Positions 8,387-14,391 of a stretch of DNA of 21,549 nt are shown one piece after another. The stretch's first letter is position 1, and each line of letters starts with the position of its first letter. Made by a program: the position numbers and the translations under genes. Under the pieces are notes generated by a model. It saw nothing but the letters and a program-made list of their open reading frames with translations, did not search any database and was not told the origin of the DNA. The DNA comes from a virus. Location: positions 1 through 21,549 of IMG/VR virus record IMGVR_UViG_3300044846_001648, one strand, 5' to 3'.

Positions 8387-10169
8387 TCTAATAGACGAAA
8401 TAAAGCAAAGAGTTGGAGCAACTCAAATAGAGATGGCGAAATACGTCAAGATTGCGCCGATTGAAAGAGAAAATGTATCAAAAGGTTGGGTGAATTTTGG
8501 GGAATCTAATATGTACCCACAATATTTGATTGAACTATACAATGAAAGTCCAGTTCACGGATCAATTGTAAATTCAATTAGCCAAATGATTGCAGGGCAA
8601 GGTGTAGTTGGTGGTAATTCCATCGCTAATCAATATTTGCAGTCAATTAAATTCGATTCGATTATTCCCAATATAGCACGTGACCTTAAACTATTTGGAG
8701 GTTACTTTTTAGAGATTATATGGTCAATGGATAGAACAACCATTGCACAAGTTAATCATTTACCCTATGAAAATTGCCGTTTGGGTTGTAGTGATGAGCA
8801 GGATGATGTAACTGGTGTATGGTATTCAAGAGATTGGAGTGATATGAAGAAAAAGAAAAACGTTCCCCATTACATTCCAATGTTTAATATTGAATATAAA
8901 GAGGAACTACCAAAGCAAGTGATGTTTGTTCACACTTTGAAGCTTGGTAGTGAGTATTATCCAAAGCCTGATTACGTTGGTAGCGTCAATTACATTGAAC
9001 TTACAAGGCAGATAGGTGAGTATCACGTTAATAATATTCTTAATGGGTTTTTTCCGTCATTAATTGCGTCTTTCAATAATGGAATTCCATCACTTGAAGA
9101 ACAACACATGATTAAAAACCAATTGACTGCATCCATTCAAGGTGCAGATAATGCTGGAAAGGTGCTAACTTTCTTCAATGAGGAGCGTGATAGAGGAGTT
9201 GATTTCACTGCATTTCCTTTAACGGATGCAGATAAGCAATATCAGTTTTTGAGTGAAGAATGTACAAAGCAAATTATGATTGCACACCGTGTGACTTCAC
9301 CTTTACTTTTTGGTGTACGTGATGGTGGTGGATTGGGTTCAAATACCGATGAATTAAAGACTGCACTTTTCATATTCCAAAAACAAGTCATTGAGCCATA
9401 TCAAAGATTAATTGCAGATTCAGTAATGGAGATTTGCAAGGCATCAAATATCATTAGCAGTCCGCAAGTTATTCCAAACGAAATTTTGCAACCCGAACCA
9501 ACTGAGGTTCAGCAAAAAAAAAAAGTTGAGTGCGAACACCAAAGCGTTTCTAAAATTTGCTGTTCATCAGAAAAAGATTTCACTGATGAGGAAGGAAGGC
9601 AATTCATTGAGGAGTTAAGAAATAAAGCTGAATATATTGATTCAGAAGAATGGGAATTGATAAGCGAGGAGGAGGTTACTGATCCCGAAAATGAATTGAA
9701 CTTTACCTCTGAAATGTTCAATAAGATGCCATCAATGTCGGATGCAAATGGAGGGGAGAAAAGTAATTGGGGTGATGCAGGATTGTATAAATTACGTTAT
9801 GCATATTCACAAAATCTATCCGCTAACTCACGTGAATTCTGCGTTGAGATGGTCGGCTTATCCGTGAAGGGTGCGGTATTCAGATATGAGGACATTGAGA
9901 ATATGAGTGAGAAAGGAGTTAATGGAGATTTTGCACCAACTGGGGCATCAAATTATTCCATCTTCCGCTACCTTGGGGGGTCATTTTGCCATCATTTTTG
10001 GAGGCGTCAAATTTATGTAAGGAAAAGAGATAGCAAAGGAAGGATTTTACCAAATGAAGGTCTTGAAAACGATAAGCGTGTAGGTAATAACCCATATGTG
10101 CCAAAGAAAGGAATAGAAGGAACTGCGCCAATCAATAGACCAGGAAGAGGTTCACTAAAATATGCATAA
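8379..10169 (+). CDS. Portal protein with fused MuF-like C-terminal domain
   Basis: A 596-residue protein in two parts. Residues 1 to about 375 are portal-like: SNMYPQYLIELYNESPVHGSI near the N-terminus, then the ILNGFFPSLIASFNNG helix region, and the characteristic TSPLLFGVRDGGGLGSNTDELK with a following FIFQKQVIEPYQRLI helix. Portals form the dodecameric DNA gate at the capsid vertex. A linker (about 376-440) has four lysines' worth of homopolymer (A11 run), a Cys-rich patch (VECEHQSVSKICCSSE) and a Glu-rich stretch. Residues about 467-550 match the pattern of MuF/SPP1 gp7 C-terminal domains: YAYSQNLSANSREFC (Cys488) and GGSFCHHFWRRQIYVRK (about 532-548). The end is basic. A separate MuF/minor head gene is absent nearby, supporting the fusion. 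Confidence 0.85.
   Translation: MANLIDEIKQRVGATQIEMAKYVKIAPIERENVSKGWVNFGESNMYPQYLIELYNESPVHGSIVNSISQMIAGQGVVGGNSIANQYLQSIKFDSIIPNIARDLKLFGGYFLEIIWSMDRTTIAQVNHLPYENCRLGCSDEQDDVTGVWYSRDWSDMKKKKNVPHYIPMFNIEYKEELPKQVMFVHTLKLGSEYYPKPDYVGSVNYIELTRQIGEYHVNNILNGFFPSLIASFNNGIPSLEEQHMIKNQLTASIQGADNAGKVLTFFNEERDRGVDFTAFPLTDADKQYQFLSEECTKQIMIAHRVTSPLLFGVRDGGGLGSNTDELKTALFIFQKQVIEPYQRLIADSVMEICKASNIISSPQVIPNEILQPEPTEVQQKKKVECEHQSVSKICCSSEKDFTDEEGRQFIEELRNKAEYIDSEEWELISEEEVTDPENELNFTSEMFNKMPSMSDANGGEKSNWGDAGLYKLRYAYSQNLSANSREFCVEMVGLSVKGAVFRYEDIENMSEKGVNGDFAPTGASNYSIFRYLGGSFCHHFWRRQIYVRKRDSKGRILPNEGLENDKRVGNNPYVPKKGIEGTAPINRPGRGSLKYA
9514..9524 (+). other. A11 homopolymer at the portal/MuF junction (possible slippage site)
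   Basis: Eleven consecutive A residues encode the end of Gln379 and Lys380-382. One extra A (or a -1 ribosomal shift) reads AAA AGT TGA and stops after 383 residues, yielding a portal alone. One missing A gives 29 further codons and a stop, for about 411 residues. It is the longest A run inside a gene on the + strand that I noticed, and it sits at the domain boundary. Confidence 0.5.
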
Positions 10170-10184
10170 TTAAAACGAATTAAA

Positions 10185-10760
10185 ATGCCAATACCACAAG
10201 AAATATTATTGATAAATGAGGACTACATCAAGAAGTTCACACCGTTAACCGATGCAGTTGATCCCAACCTCATCAGACCTGCTATTTATTTGGCACAAGA
10301 TAAGTATTTGACCAACTTTTTGGGTACAAATTTGACGGTAAAATTGAAAGCTGATGTTAGTGGTGGCACGTTGACTGGTGACTATGAAACATTACTGAAC
10401 GAATACGTCTTAAAGGTGGTGTTATGGTGGACTATGGTAGAACTTTACCCATCTCTTTTGTATAAACACGACAACGGTAACTTGGTTAGTAGACAAAGTG
10501 AGGACACAACTCCAGTCACAAAGAGTGAAATGGAATCATTGAAGGAAGCTGCACGTCAAAACGCAAGATGGTATACCAAAAGAATGGTTGATTATTTGTG
10601 TTTTAATTCAACGTTGTTTCCTGAATATACCAACAATACTGACAACAACATTTTCCCTGATAGAAACCCATACGGAAAGAGTAACTTTTTAATAACAAAT
10701 TCATATAAAGAATGGCGAACCAAGTGGTCAATAAGAGACTTTCTCCCTCCATCGTACTAA
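10185..10760 (+). CDS. Head-tail connector (gp6-like adaptor)
   Basis: A 191-residue, largely helical protein. The N-terminal half (INEDYIKKFTPLTDAVDPNLIRPAIYLAQDKYLTNFLGTNL) is the pattern of gp6-like head-tail adaptors: an early Thr-Asp-Asn-Pro helix start, then AQD.YL...LGT. A second helical pair (LNEYVLKVVLWWTMVELYPSLLYK) follows, then an Asn/Pro/Tyr-rich C-terminus. Such proteins of Bacteroidota phages are usually annotated DUF6712; that name is from memory. It follows the portal gene by 15 nt with an A-rich leader, exactly where a connector is expected. It should form the ring below the portal. Confidence 0.75.
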   Translation: MPIPQEILLINEDYIKKFTPLTDAVDPNLIRPAIYLAQDKYLTNFLGTNLTVKLKADVSGGTLTGDYETLLNEYVLKVVLWWTMVELYPSLLYKHDNGNLVSRQSEDTTPVTKSEMESLKEAARQNARWYTKRMVDYLCFNSTLFPEYTNNTDNNIFPDRNPYGKSNFLITNSYKEWRTKWSIRDFLPPSY

Positions 10761-10819
10761 AGCGAAAGGAGTACGAAAAGTTATTAAAGCAATATCTTAA
10801 AAAGCAAGAGAAAAGATGA
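10712..10819 (+). CDS. Small basic 35-aa ORF coupled to the holin
   Basis: ATG at 10712, within the end of the connector gene in another frame, opens a 35-codon ORF: MANQVVNKRLSPSIVLKRK, then EYEKLLKQYLKKQEKR. It ends in TGA overlapping the holin start as ATGA (10816-10819). Ten or more of 35 residues are Lys/Arg, and the second half would be an amphipathic basic helix. The ATGA coupling is the same junction used by many other pairs here, which is the main support. The 49-nt tail of the connector overlap is short enough to be tolerated. Function unknown; it may simply deliver ribosomes to the holin start. Confidence 0.5.
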   Translation: MANQVVNKRLSPSIVLKRKEYEKLLKQYLKKQEKR

Positions 10820-11223
10820 AAGTAAAGTTGTGGCTATTGGGTATTGCAACGGTCTTTTTGCCCATCAAAGAACTGATGATAACAATCGGTTTTTTGGTGG
10901 CTATGGATATGGTGGTAGGTATATGGAAAGCTATTAAATTAGGCCAAAGAATTCGCTCTCGCAGGATGAGTGATACCATCACAAAGATGCTATTGTATCA
11001 AGTGGCGATTGTGAGTGGATTTCTAATTGAAACCTACATAATTGAGCAACTTATCCCCATTACCAAGTTGATAGCAACCGTGGTAGCCATTATTGAATTC
11101 AAATCAATTATAGAATCAATTGAGTCCGTAACTGGGAAAGATTTATGGAGTAAGATTAAGACGATTATAGGTAGAAAGAGCGAAGATATAACCGATGCAA
11201 TGACAGATGGAAAAGGTAAGTAA
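10816..11223 (+). CDS. Holin (phage_holin_4-like)
   Basis: A 135-residue protein with three or four hydrophobic segments: about residues 5-35 (two short spans around a Lys/Glu), 55-75 (MLLYQVAIVSGFLIETYII) and 80-100 (LIPITKLIATVVAIIEF). Between spans is a basic loop (GIWKAIKLGQRIRSRRMSD), and the C-terminal 35 residues are charged and cytoplasmic. The MDMVVGIWKA... loop and ...IEFKSIIESIESVTG are typical of the phage_holin_4/toxin-secretion holin family. It forms lesions in the inner membrane and times lysis. The gene overlaps the peptidase gene by 17 nt and the upstream 35-codon ORF by 4 nt. Confidence 0.8.
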   Translation: MKVKLWLLGIATVFLPIKELMITIGFLVAMDMVVGIWKAIKLGQRIRSRRMSDTITKMLLYQVAIVSGFLIETYIIEQLIPITKLIATVVAIIEFKSIIESIESVTGKDLWSKIKTIIGRKSEDITDAMTDGKGK

Positions 11224-11668
11224 GTACGTATCATATAAAGAGGTAACGCATAGCAACCAAGCGACTGCATTGAAGATTGGCAATACTCCAAACGCTGAAC
11301 AATTGGGCAACTTAAAGCTTGTATGCACCAACATTTTTGATAAAGTTCGTGAGCATTTCGGAAAGCCTATTGGTATTTCATCAGGATTTAGAAGCATCGA
11401 ACTTAATACACGCATAGGTGGTTCAAAAAGTTCGCAACATATGCAAGGTAAAGCCCTCGATATCGATGGGGATATTCACGGTGGTATAAACAACAAAGAG
11501 ATATTTGATTACATACGAAAAAATTGTACATTTGACCAACTAATATGGGAGTTCGGAAGTGAGAATGCACCATCTTGGGTGCACGTAAGTTTCAATAAGG
11601 ATGGAAATAGAGGTCAAATATTACGTGCGGTCAAGAGTGGTGGACGTACCGTGTATCAACCATTCTAA
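11207..11668 (+). CDS. Endolysin, M15-type D-Ala-D-Ala peptidase
   Basis: A 153-residue protein matching the peptidase M15_3 family, zinc enzymes that cut peptidoglycan crosslinks. The zinc site is visible as SSQHMQGKALDID, with His78 and Asp85, and WVHVSF, with His126; Glu115 (IWEFG) is the likely catalytic base. The N-terminus (YVSYKEVTHSNQATALKIGNTP) is the usual lead-in of phage enzymes of this family, so no separate cell-wall-binding domain is present. There is no signal peptide, so export depends on the holin. The ATG overlaps the holin end by 17 nt. Confidence 0.9.
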   Translation: MEKVSKYVSYKEVTHSNQATALKIGNTPNAEQLGNLKLVCTNIFDKVREHFGKPIGISSGFRSIELNTRIGGSKSSQHMQGKALDIDGDIHGGINNKEIFDYIRKNCTFDQLIWEFGSENAPSWVHVSFNKDGNRGQILRAVKSGGRTVYQPF

Positions 11669-11673
11669 AATAT

Positions 11674-12669
11674 ATGGCAGAAAGTCAAAAGACAAAAATC
11701 GCAAGAGAATTGCGTGAGCGTTTTCCAGATACACCAACTTTAACGTTGGCGAAGAAGTTAAGCAAAGAACATTTTGAAAGTTTCTTGGGAGTAGAAGATG
11801 CACGTGGTATATTGCGTAGAATTGAAGGCAAGAATGGTGCAAGAAATCGAAAAGAAACAACTGATAAATCTTTGTACAAATCAGAGGAAAGACCACGCAA
11901 TCCTTTCAAGTTACCGAAGTCATATGCCAAAGGAAGAAAGCATATTGATATCAAGGGCAAAAAGATTTTAATCCTATCAGATATTCACATCCCATATCAC
12001 GATATTGATGCAATTTCAGTAGCCATTCAAACTGGATTAGATGAAGGAGTTGATACCGTTGTGCTGAATGGTGACGCACTCGATTGTCATATGATTTCTG
12101 ACTTTGTCAAAGATCCAAAGAAAAGAAAATTCAAAGATGAACTTTACGCAATGCGTACTTTCATTTCTGAATTGAGGCAAACATTCCCGAAAGCGGAAAT
12201 CATTTATAAGGAAGGCAATCACGAGGAACGCTACTGGAGATATATGAGAGTGAAAGCACCTGAGTTATTCGACATTGATGCGTTTGATTTTGCTTCACTT
12301 TGCCATCTTGATAAGAATAATATCCAATGGATTGAAGGTAAAAACAAATTGAATGTAGGCGGTCTATCCATATTTCACGGACACGAATTCGGAAAGCAAT
12401 TTATACCATCAGTTAACGTGGCGAGGGGATTGTTTTTAAAGACAAAAGCAAATGCAATGTGTGGACATCATCACCAAACTGCTGAACACACGGAAAGAGA
12501 TGTTAATGGAAAGGTGATAACGTGTTGGGGTGTTGGGTGTCTATCTGAATTGTCACCTGATTACAATCCATATAGTAAATACAATCACGGATTTGCAATA
12601 ATCACAAGAGGCAATGGAAAAGAATTTCACGTTAAAAACTATCGCATTAATCAAGGCAATATCTATTAG
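11674..12669 (+). CDS. Metallophosphoesterase with N-terminal helical domain
   Basis: A 331-residue calcineurin-like phosphoesterase. Metal-binding motifs appear in order: SDIH (Asp103, His105), NGD (Asp134), GNHEE (181-185), HGHEFG (about 234-239) and GHHHQTAEH (about 264-272). Residues 1-90 are a separate basic helical region (LTLAKKLSKEHFESFLGVEDARGILRRIEGK), perhaps a DNA-binding or protein-docking helix bundle. The family hydrolyses phosphomonoesters or diesters, but the substrate cannot be told from sequence. Odd for its place: it sits between endolysin and the spanin-like pair. It begins 5 nt after the endolysin stop and overlaps the next gene by 56 nt. Confidence 0.9.
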   Translation: MAESQKTKIARELRERFPDTPTLTLAKKLSKEHFESFLGVEDARGILRRIEGKNGARNRKETTDKSLYKSEERPRNPFKLPKSYAKGRKHIDIKGKKILILSDIHIPYHDIDAISVAIQTGLDEGVDTVVLNGDALDCHMISDFVKDPKKRKFKDELYAMRTFISELRQTFPKAEIIYKEGNHEERYWRYMRVKAPELFDIDAFDFASLCHLDKNNIQWIEGKNKLNVGGLSIFHGHEFGKQFIPSVNVARGLFLKTKANAMCGHHHQTAEHTERDVNGKVITCWGVGCLSELSPDYNPYSKYNHGFAIITRGNGKEFHVKNYRINQGNIY

Positions 12670-12925
12670 CATTGGCATTGCCATTGGTGTATTGATTTGC
12701 AGACCTGATTCAAGTAGGGTACAAATTGTAACCACTTCAGATACCATTACGAAATATCAAATGCGAATTGATACGCTAACCATTGCACGCACTAAACTCA
12801 AAACCATTTATGAAAAGGACATTGATACTATTTATCTGCTTGATAGCGTTGCCATTGATAGCGCATACACAGAAGCTATCCAAAGACTCATTGAACTCGA
12901 AGGAGCTGGATTCTTTGAGCATTGA
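12614..12925 (+). CDS. Spanin-like membrane protein (first of overlapping pair)
   Basis: A 103-residue protein: short basic start, one hydrophobic segment (about residues 7-29, IALIKAISISIGIAIGVLIC), then a periplasmic Thr/Asp/Lys-rich region with heptad-like spacing (ITKYQMRIDTLTIARTKL) ending in GFFEH. A single N-terminal span plus coiled coil is the shape of an i-spanin (Rz). The Cys right after the span (LIC-RPD) could also be lipidated, although the preceding residues are not a good lipobox. The 56-nt overlap with the phosphoesterase is unusual but the hydrophobic segment requires this start. Position after holin and endolysin supports a lysis role; this is inference. Confidence 0.65.
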   Translation: MEKNFTLKTIALIKAISISIGIAIGVLICRPDSSRVQIVTTSDTITKYQMRIDTLTIARTKLKTIYEKDIDTIYLLDSVAIDSAYTEAIQRLIELEGAGFFEH

Positions 12926-13184
12926 ACGTAGGTTAATTGTCTTGGGTGTAAGGTCACTTGATTACTACATTAATCTAAATGAGAATCAACGTATGACAAT
13001 TGATACATACGCTCAACTAAATGCGTTTAATGTCCGATATATAGAGCAATTAGAGCAGCAAAATGTCAACTTAAATACACAATTAACTGAACAATTAAGG
13101 TCAAAAAAAAAGTGGCGCAATGCCACTCTTTTGATATCAGGTGCTAATGTCATTTTTTTGACATCATTCTTTTTAGGTAGATAG
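12810..13184 (+). CDS. Spanin-like protein, signal peptide plus C-terminal span
   Basis: The start at 12810 (MKRTLILFICLIALPLIAHTQ) is preferred over an upstream non-canonical one because it begins an ideal signal peptide of about 20 residues, probably cut near AHT-Q. The mature part is a Leu/Asn/Gln-rich coiled coil (YIEQLEQQNVNLNTQLTEQL, about residues 75-95) and ends in a hydrophobic segment (LLISGANVIFLTSFFLGR), giving 124 residues. It overlaps the preceding spanin-like gene by 116 nt in another frame, as Rz1 does with Rz. There is no lipobox, so it is not a standard o-spanin; with N-terminal export signal and C-terminal span it resembles a u-spanin in outline. It converges with the leftward operon, overlapping it by 35 nt. 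Confidence 0.65.
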   Translation: MKRTLILFICLIALPLIAHTQKLSKDSLNSKELDSLSIERRLIVLGVRSLDYYINLNENQRMTIDTYAQLNAFNVRYIEQLEQQNVNLNTQLTEQLRSKKKWRNATLLISGANVIFLTSFFLGR

Positions 13185-13359
13185 CAAAATCAAGAGCCTC
13201 CTCGTAAGCGTGCTGCATCCATTCACGCTCTGATAAATTTGCTTTATCCACGGTCGTGCCGTACTTCATTCGTCCCATCTTTTCACGTGAGATAAGGTCA
13301 GTAATTACTTCTTTGTAGACATCTGACTGGCAGTTGTCGAAATCGTGTGTTATGTTCAT
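13150..13359 (-). CDS. Small MazG-like / NTP-PPase-like protein
   Basis: A 69-residue protein of the form R..MGR.KYGTTVDKANLSEREWMQHAYEEALDFAIYLKR. The W-x-x-HAyEE-xLD-x-x-YL pattern (about residues 47-63) is a familiar short phage protein related to the all-alpha NTP pyrophosphohydrolase (MazG) fold. The EE..D residues would bind metal. Such enzymes trim dNTP or (p)ppGpp-type nucleotides. It is the last gene of the leftward operon, starts by ATGA overlap with the gene before it and ends inside the convergent spanin-like gene (35-nt overlap). Substrate unknown. Confidence 0.7.
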   Translation of the reverse strand: MNITHDFDNCQSDVYKEVITDLISREKMGRMKYGTTVDKANLSEREWMQHAYEEALDFAIYLKRMMSKK

Positions 13360-13721
13360 TGCTCTATTATTTTTTTTAAGTTAGGTTTAAAATAGTTTTC
13401 TCCCTTCATCACCTTTCCATCCTCTCGGTAAATGGGTTGACCGTTGCTATCCAGTTTGCTCATATTGGATGCGTGAACCTCATCGAACATAGCCTCTAAT
13501 TTGTCATCAATTCCCAAATCAATTGCGTAGCCAAAAAGCAAATACATTTGATCAATAATCGCATCTGAAATCTCAAAGATGTCTAATGCATTTTTCATCT
13601 CATCAAGTTCCTCTTGGATAAGTCGCTCGTGTAATGCACAATCTTGAATATTTTTACAACCTGCAATAGGAAGATTGTAAGTCTTGCGAAATTCTCGCAC
13701 TTGTTCTATTTGTTTCTTCAT
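13356..13721 (-). CDS. PRA-PH/MazG-superfamily pyrophosphohydrolase
   Basis: A 121-residue helical protein with the standard pattern of phosphoribosyl-ATP pyrophosphohydrolase-like phage proteins: QVREFRKTYNLPI at the start, then LIQEELDEMKNALD (EExxE metal site, about residues 35-48) and ISDAIIDQMYLLFGYAIDLGI (DxxxD helix, about 51-71). The end (FDEVHASNMSKLDSNGQPIYREDGKVMKGENYFKP) is very characteristic. It should be a tetrameric or dimeric Mg-dependent NTP pyrophosphohydrolase. Both ends share 4-nt ATGA overlaps with neighbours. A role in the host nucleotide pool is inferred from the family. Confidence 0.88.
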   Translation of the reverse strand: MKKQIEQVREFRKTYNLPIAGCKNIQDCALHERLIQEELDEMKNALDIFEISDAIIDQMYLLFGYAIDLGIDDKLEAMFDEVHASNMSKLDSNGQPIYREDGKVMKGENYFKPNLKKIIEQ

Positions 13722-13954
13722 CTTAATACTCTTTTTAATACGCTAAATTTTGAATTAAATTCTTCTTTGGTAAACTTACCTTTCGAATAATCAAAGAACC
13801 AACCTTCGCCATCTTTTGACCATTTGAAGTAGTTGCAAATTCTGCAACACTTCACTCTTTTGTGGTCACTTGGCCTTTGATATTTCATCTTGTCTTTTGA
13901 AAAAAAAAACAAAGGAAATTTGCGATTGCAACTAAAGCACTTCTTCATTTCCAA
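13718..13954 (-). CDS. Small four-Cys zinc-finger protein
   Basis: A 78-residue protein with two Cys pairs: CFSC (Cys6, Cys9) and CCRIC (Cys36/37, Cys40), separated by a basic segment, as in a zinc ribbon. The C-terminal half is aromatic and basic (DGEGWFFDYSKGKFTKEEF). It may bind DNA or RNA or serve as a nuclease-like accessory, but no HNH-type histidines are seen. It contains a T10 run on the coding strand (13900-13909) encoding the FFF triplet. ATGA overlap downstream; its start overlaps the preceding gene by 23 nt. Function unknown. Confidence 0.65.
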   Translation of the reverse strand: MEMKKCFSCNRKFPLFFFSKDKMKYQRPSDHKRVKCCRICNYFKWSKDGEGWFFDYSKGKFTKEEFNSKFSVLKRVLR

Positions 13955-14162
13955 ATGTTTCGTTGTAGTAATGCTCTGCTATTAATTCATAACCACCACC
14001 AATAGTATATTCTTTATTCCCATTTACATGAGCATCAACAATTTCCTTGTTATGCATTGCTTTAATCTTATCATAATTATTTAGCATCCACGCTTTGAAA
14101 TCGGAATCCGATAATAGATTAAAAGCGTTTAATATGAAATCAACGCTACTTTGCTTACTCAT
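13932..14162 (-). CDS. Small protein, paralogue of the preceding gene
   Basis: A 76-residue protein starting MSKQSSVDF. I chose the ATG at 14162 rather than an upstream one (14177) because it recreates the same ATGAGTAA overlap seen at the start of its paralogue. It shares MSK.SS, HNKEIVDAHVNGN and a near-identical ending (EHYYNETFG versus EQYYNETFA) with the gene at 14155-14391. No catalytic motif is visible. Helical first half and Gly-rich turn (TIGGGYELIA) in the second. Function unknown. Confidence 0.7.
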   Translation of the reverse strand: MSKQSSVDFILNAFNLLSDSDFKAWMLNNYDKIKAMHNKEIVDAHVNGNKEYTIGGGYELIAEHYYNETFGNEEVL

Positions 14163-14391
14163 TGTCTTGTCCTGCAAATGTTTCGTTGTAGTATTGCTCT
14201 CCCTCTTTTGAATTATCTATATAGCACATTCCAATACCGCAGCCATTATTCACCGCATTCATAATCTCCTTTTTGTGCTTTTCTTTTGCCTTCTTAAAAA
14301 TTGATTGCCATTCTACTTCGCATTTTGCCTTATTCATTTGCTCTGTTTTTATAGCCATAATAAGATATTCAATACTACTGTGCTTACTCAT
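14155..14391 (-). CDS. Small protein, first of a tandem paralogous pair
   Basis: A 78-residue protein (MSKHSSIEYLIMAIK...) with a Lys/Glu-rich helical first half, HKKEIMNAVNNGCGIGMC in the middle and GEQYYNETFAGQDNE at the end. The two Cys residues near GCGIGMC are absent from the second copy. It overlaps the upstream gene by 8 nt (ATGAGTAA). The KEI..A..NG and YYNETF motifs shared by both copies should mark the fold or the binding surface. I do not recognise the family. Confidence 0.7.
   Translation of the reverse strand: MSKHSSIEYLIMAIKTEQMNKAKCEVEWQSIFKKAKEKHKKEIMNAVNNGCGIGMCYIDNSKEGEQYYNETFAGQDNE

Larger units (their letters stand above)
13932..14391 (-). repeat. Tandem gene duplication, diverged
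   Basis: Two adjacent units of roughly 230 nt. Both begin with ATGAGTAAGCA, in which the upstream stop codon TAA is embedded, and both contain the block TACTACAACGAAACATTTG near the end. Because the overlap junction itself is duplicated, the unit that was copied included the start and stop context. Confidence 0.75.

Noticed and set aside
13244-13252. TTATCCACG, close to a DnaA box
   Set aside because: Single imperfect copy inside a gene, no cluster anywhere in the window, so no origin is called.
13900-13909. A10/T10 run in the zinc-finger gene as a second slippage site
   Set aside because: It lies inside a small protein before its second Cys pair, with no domain boundary and no sensible product in other frames.
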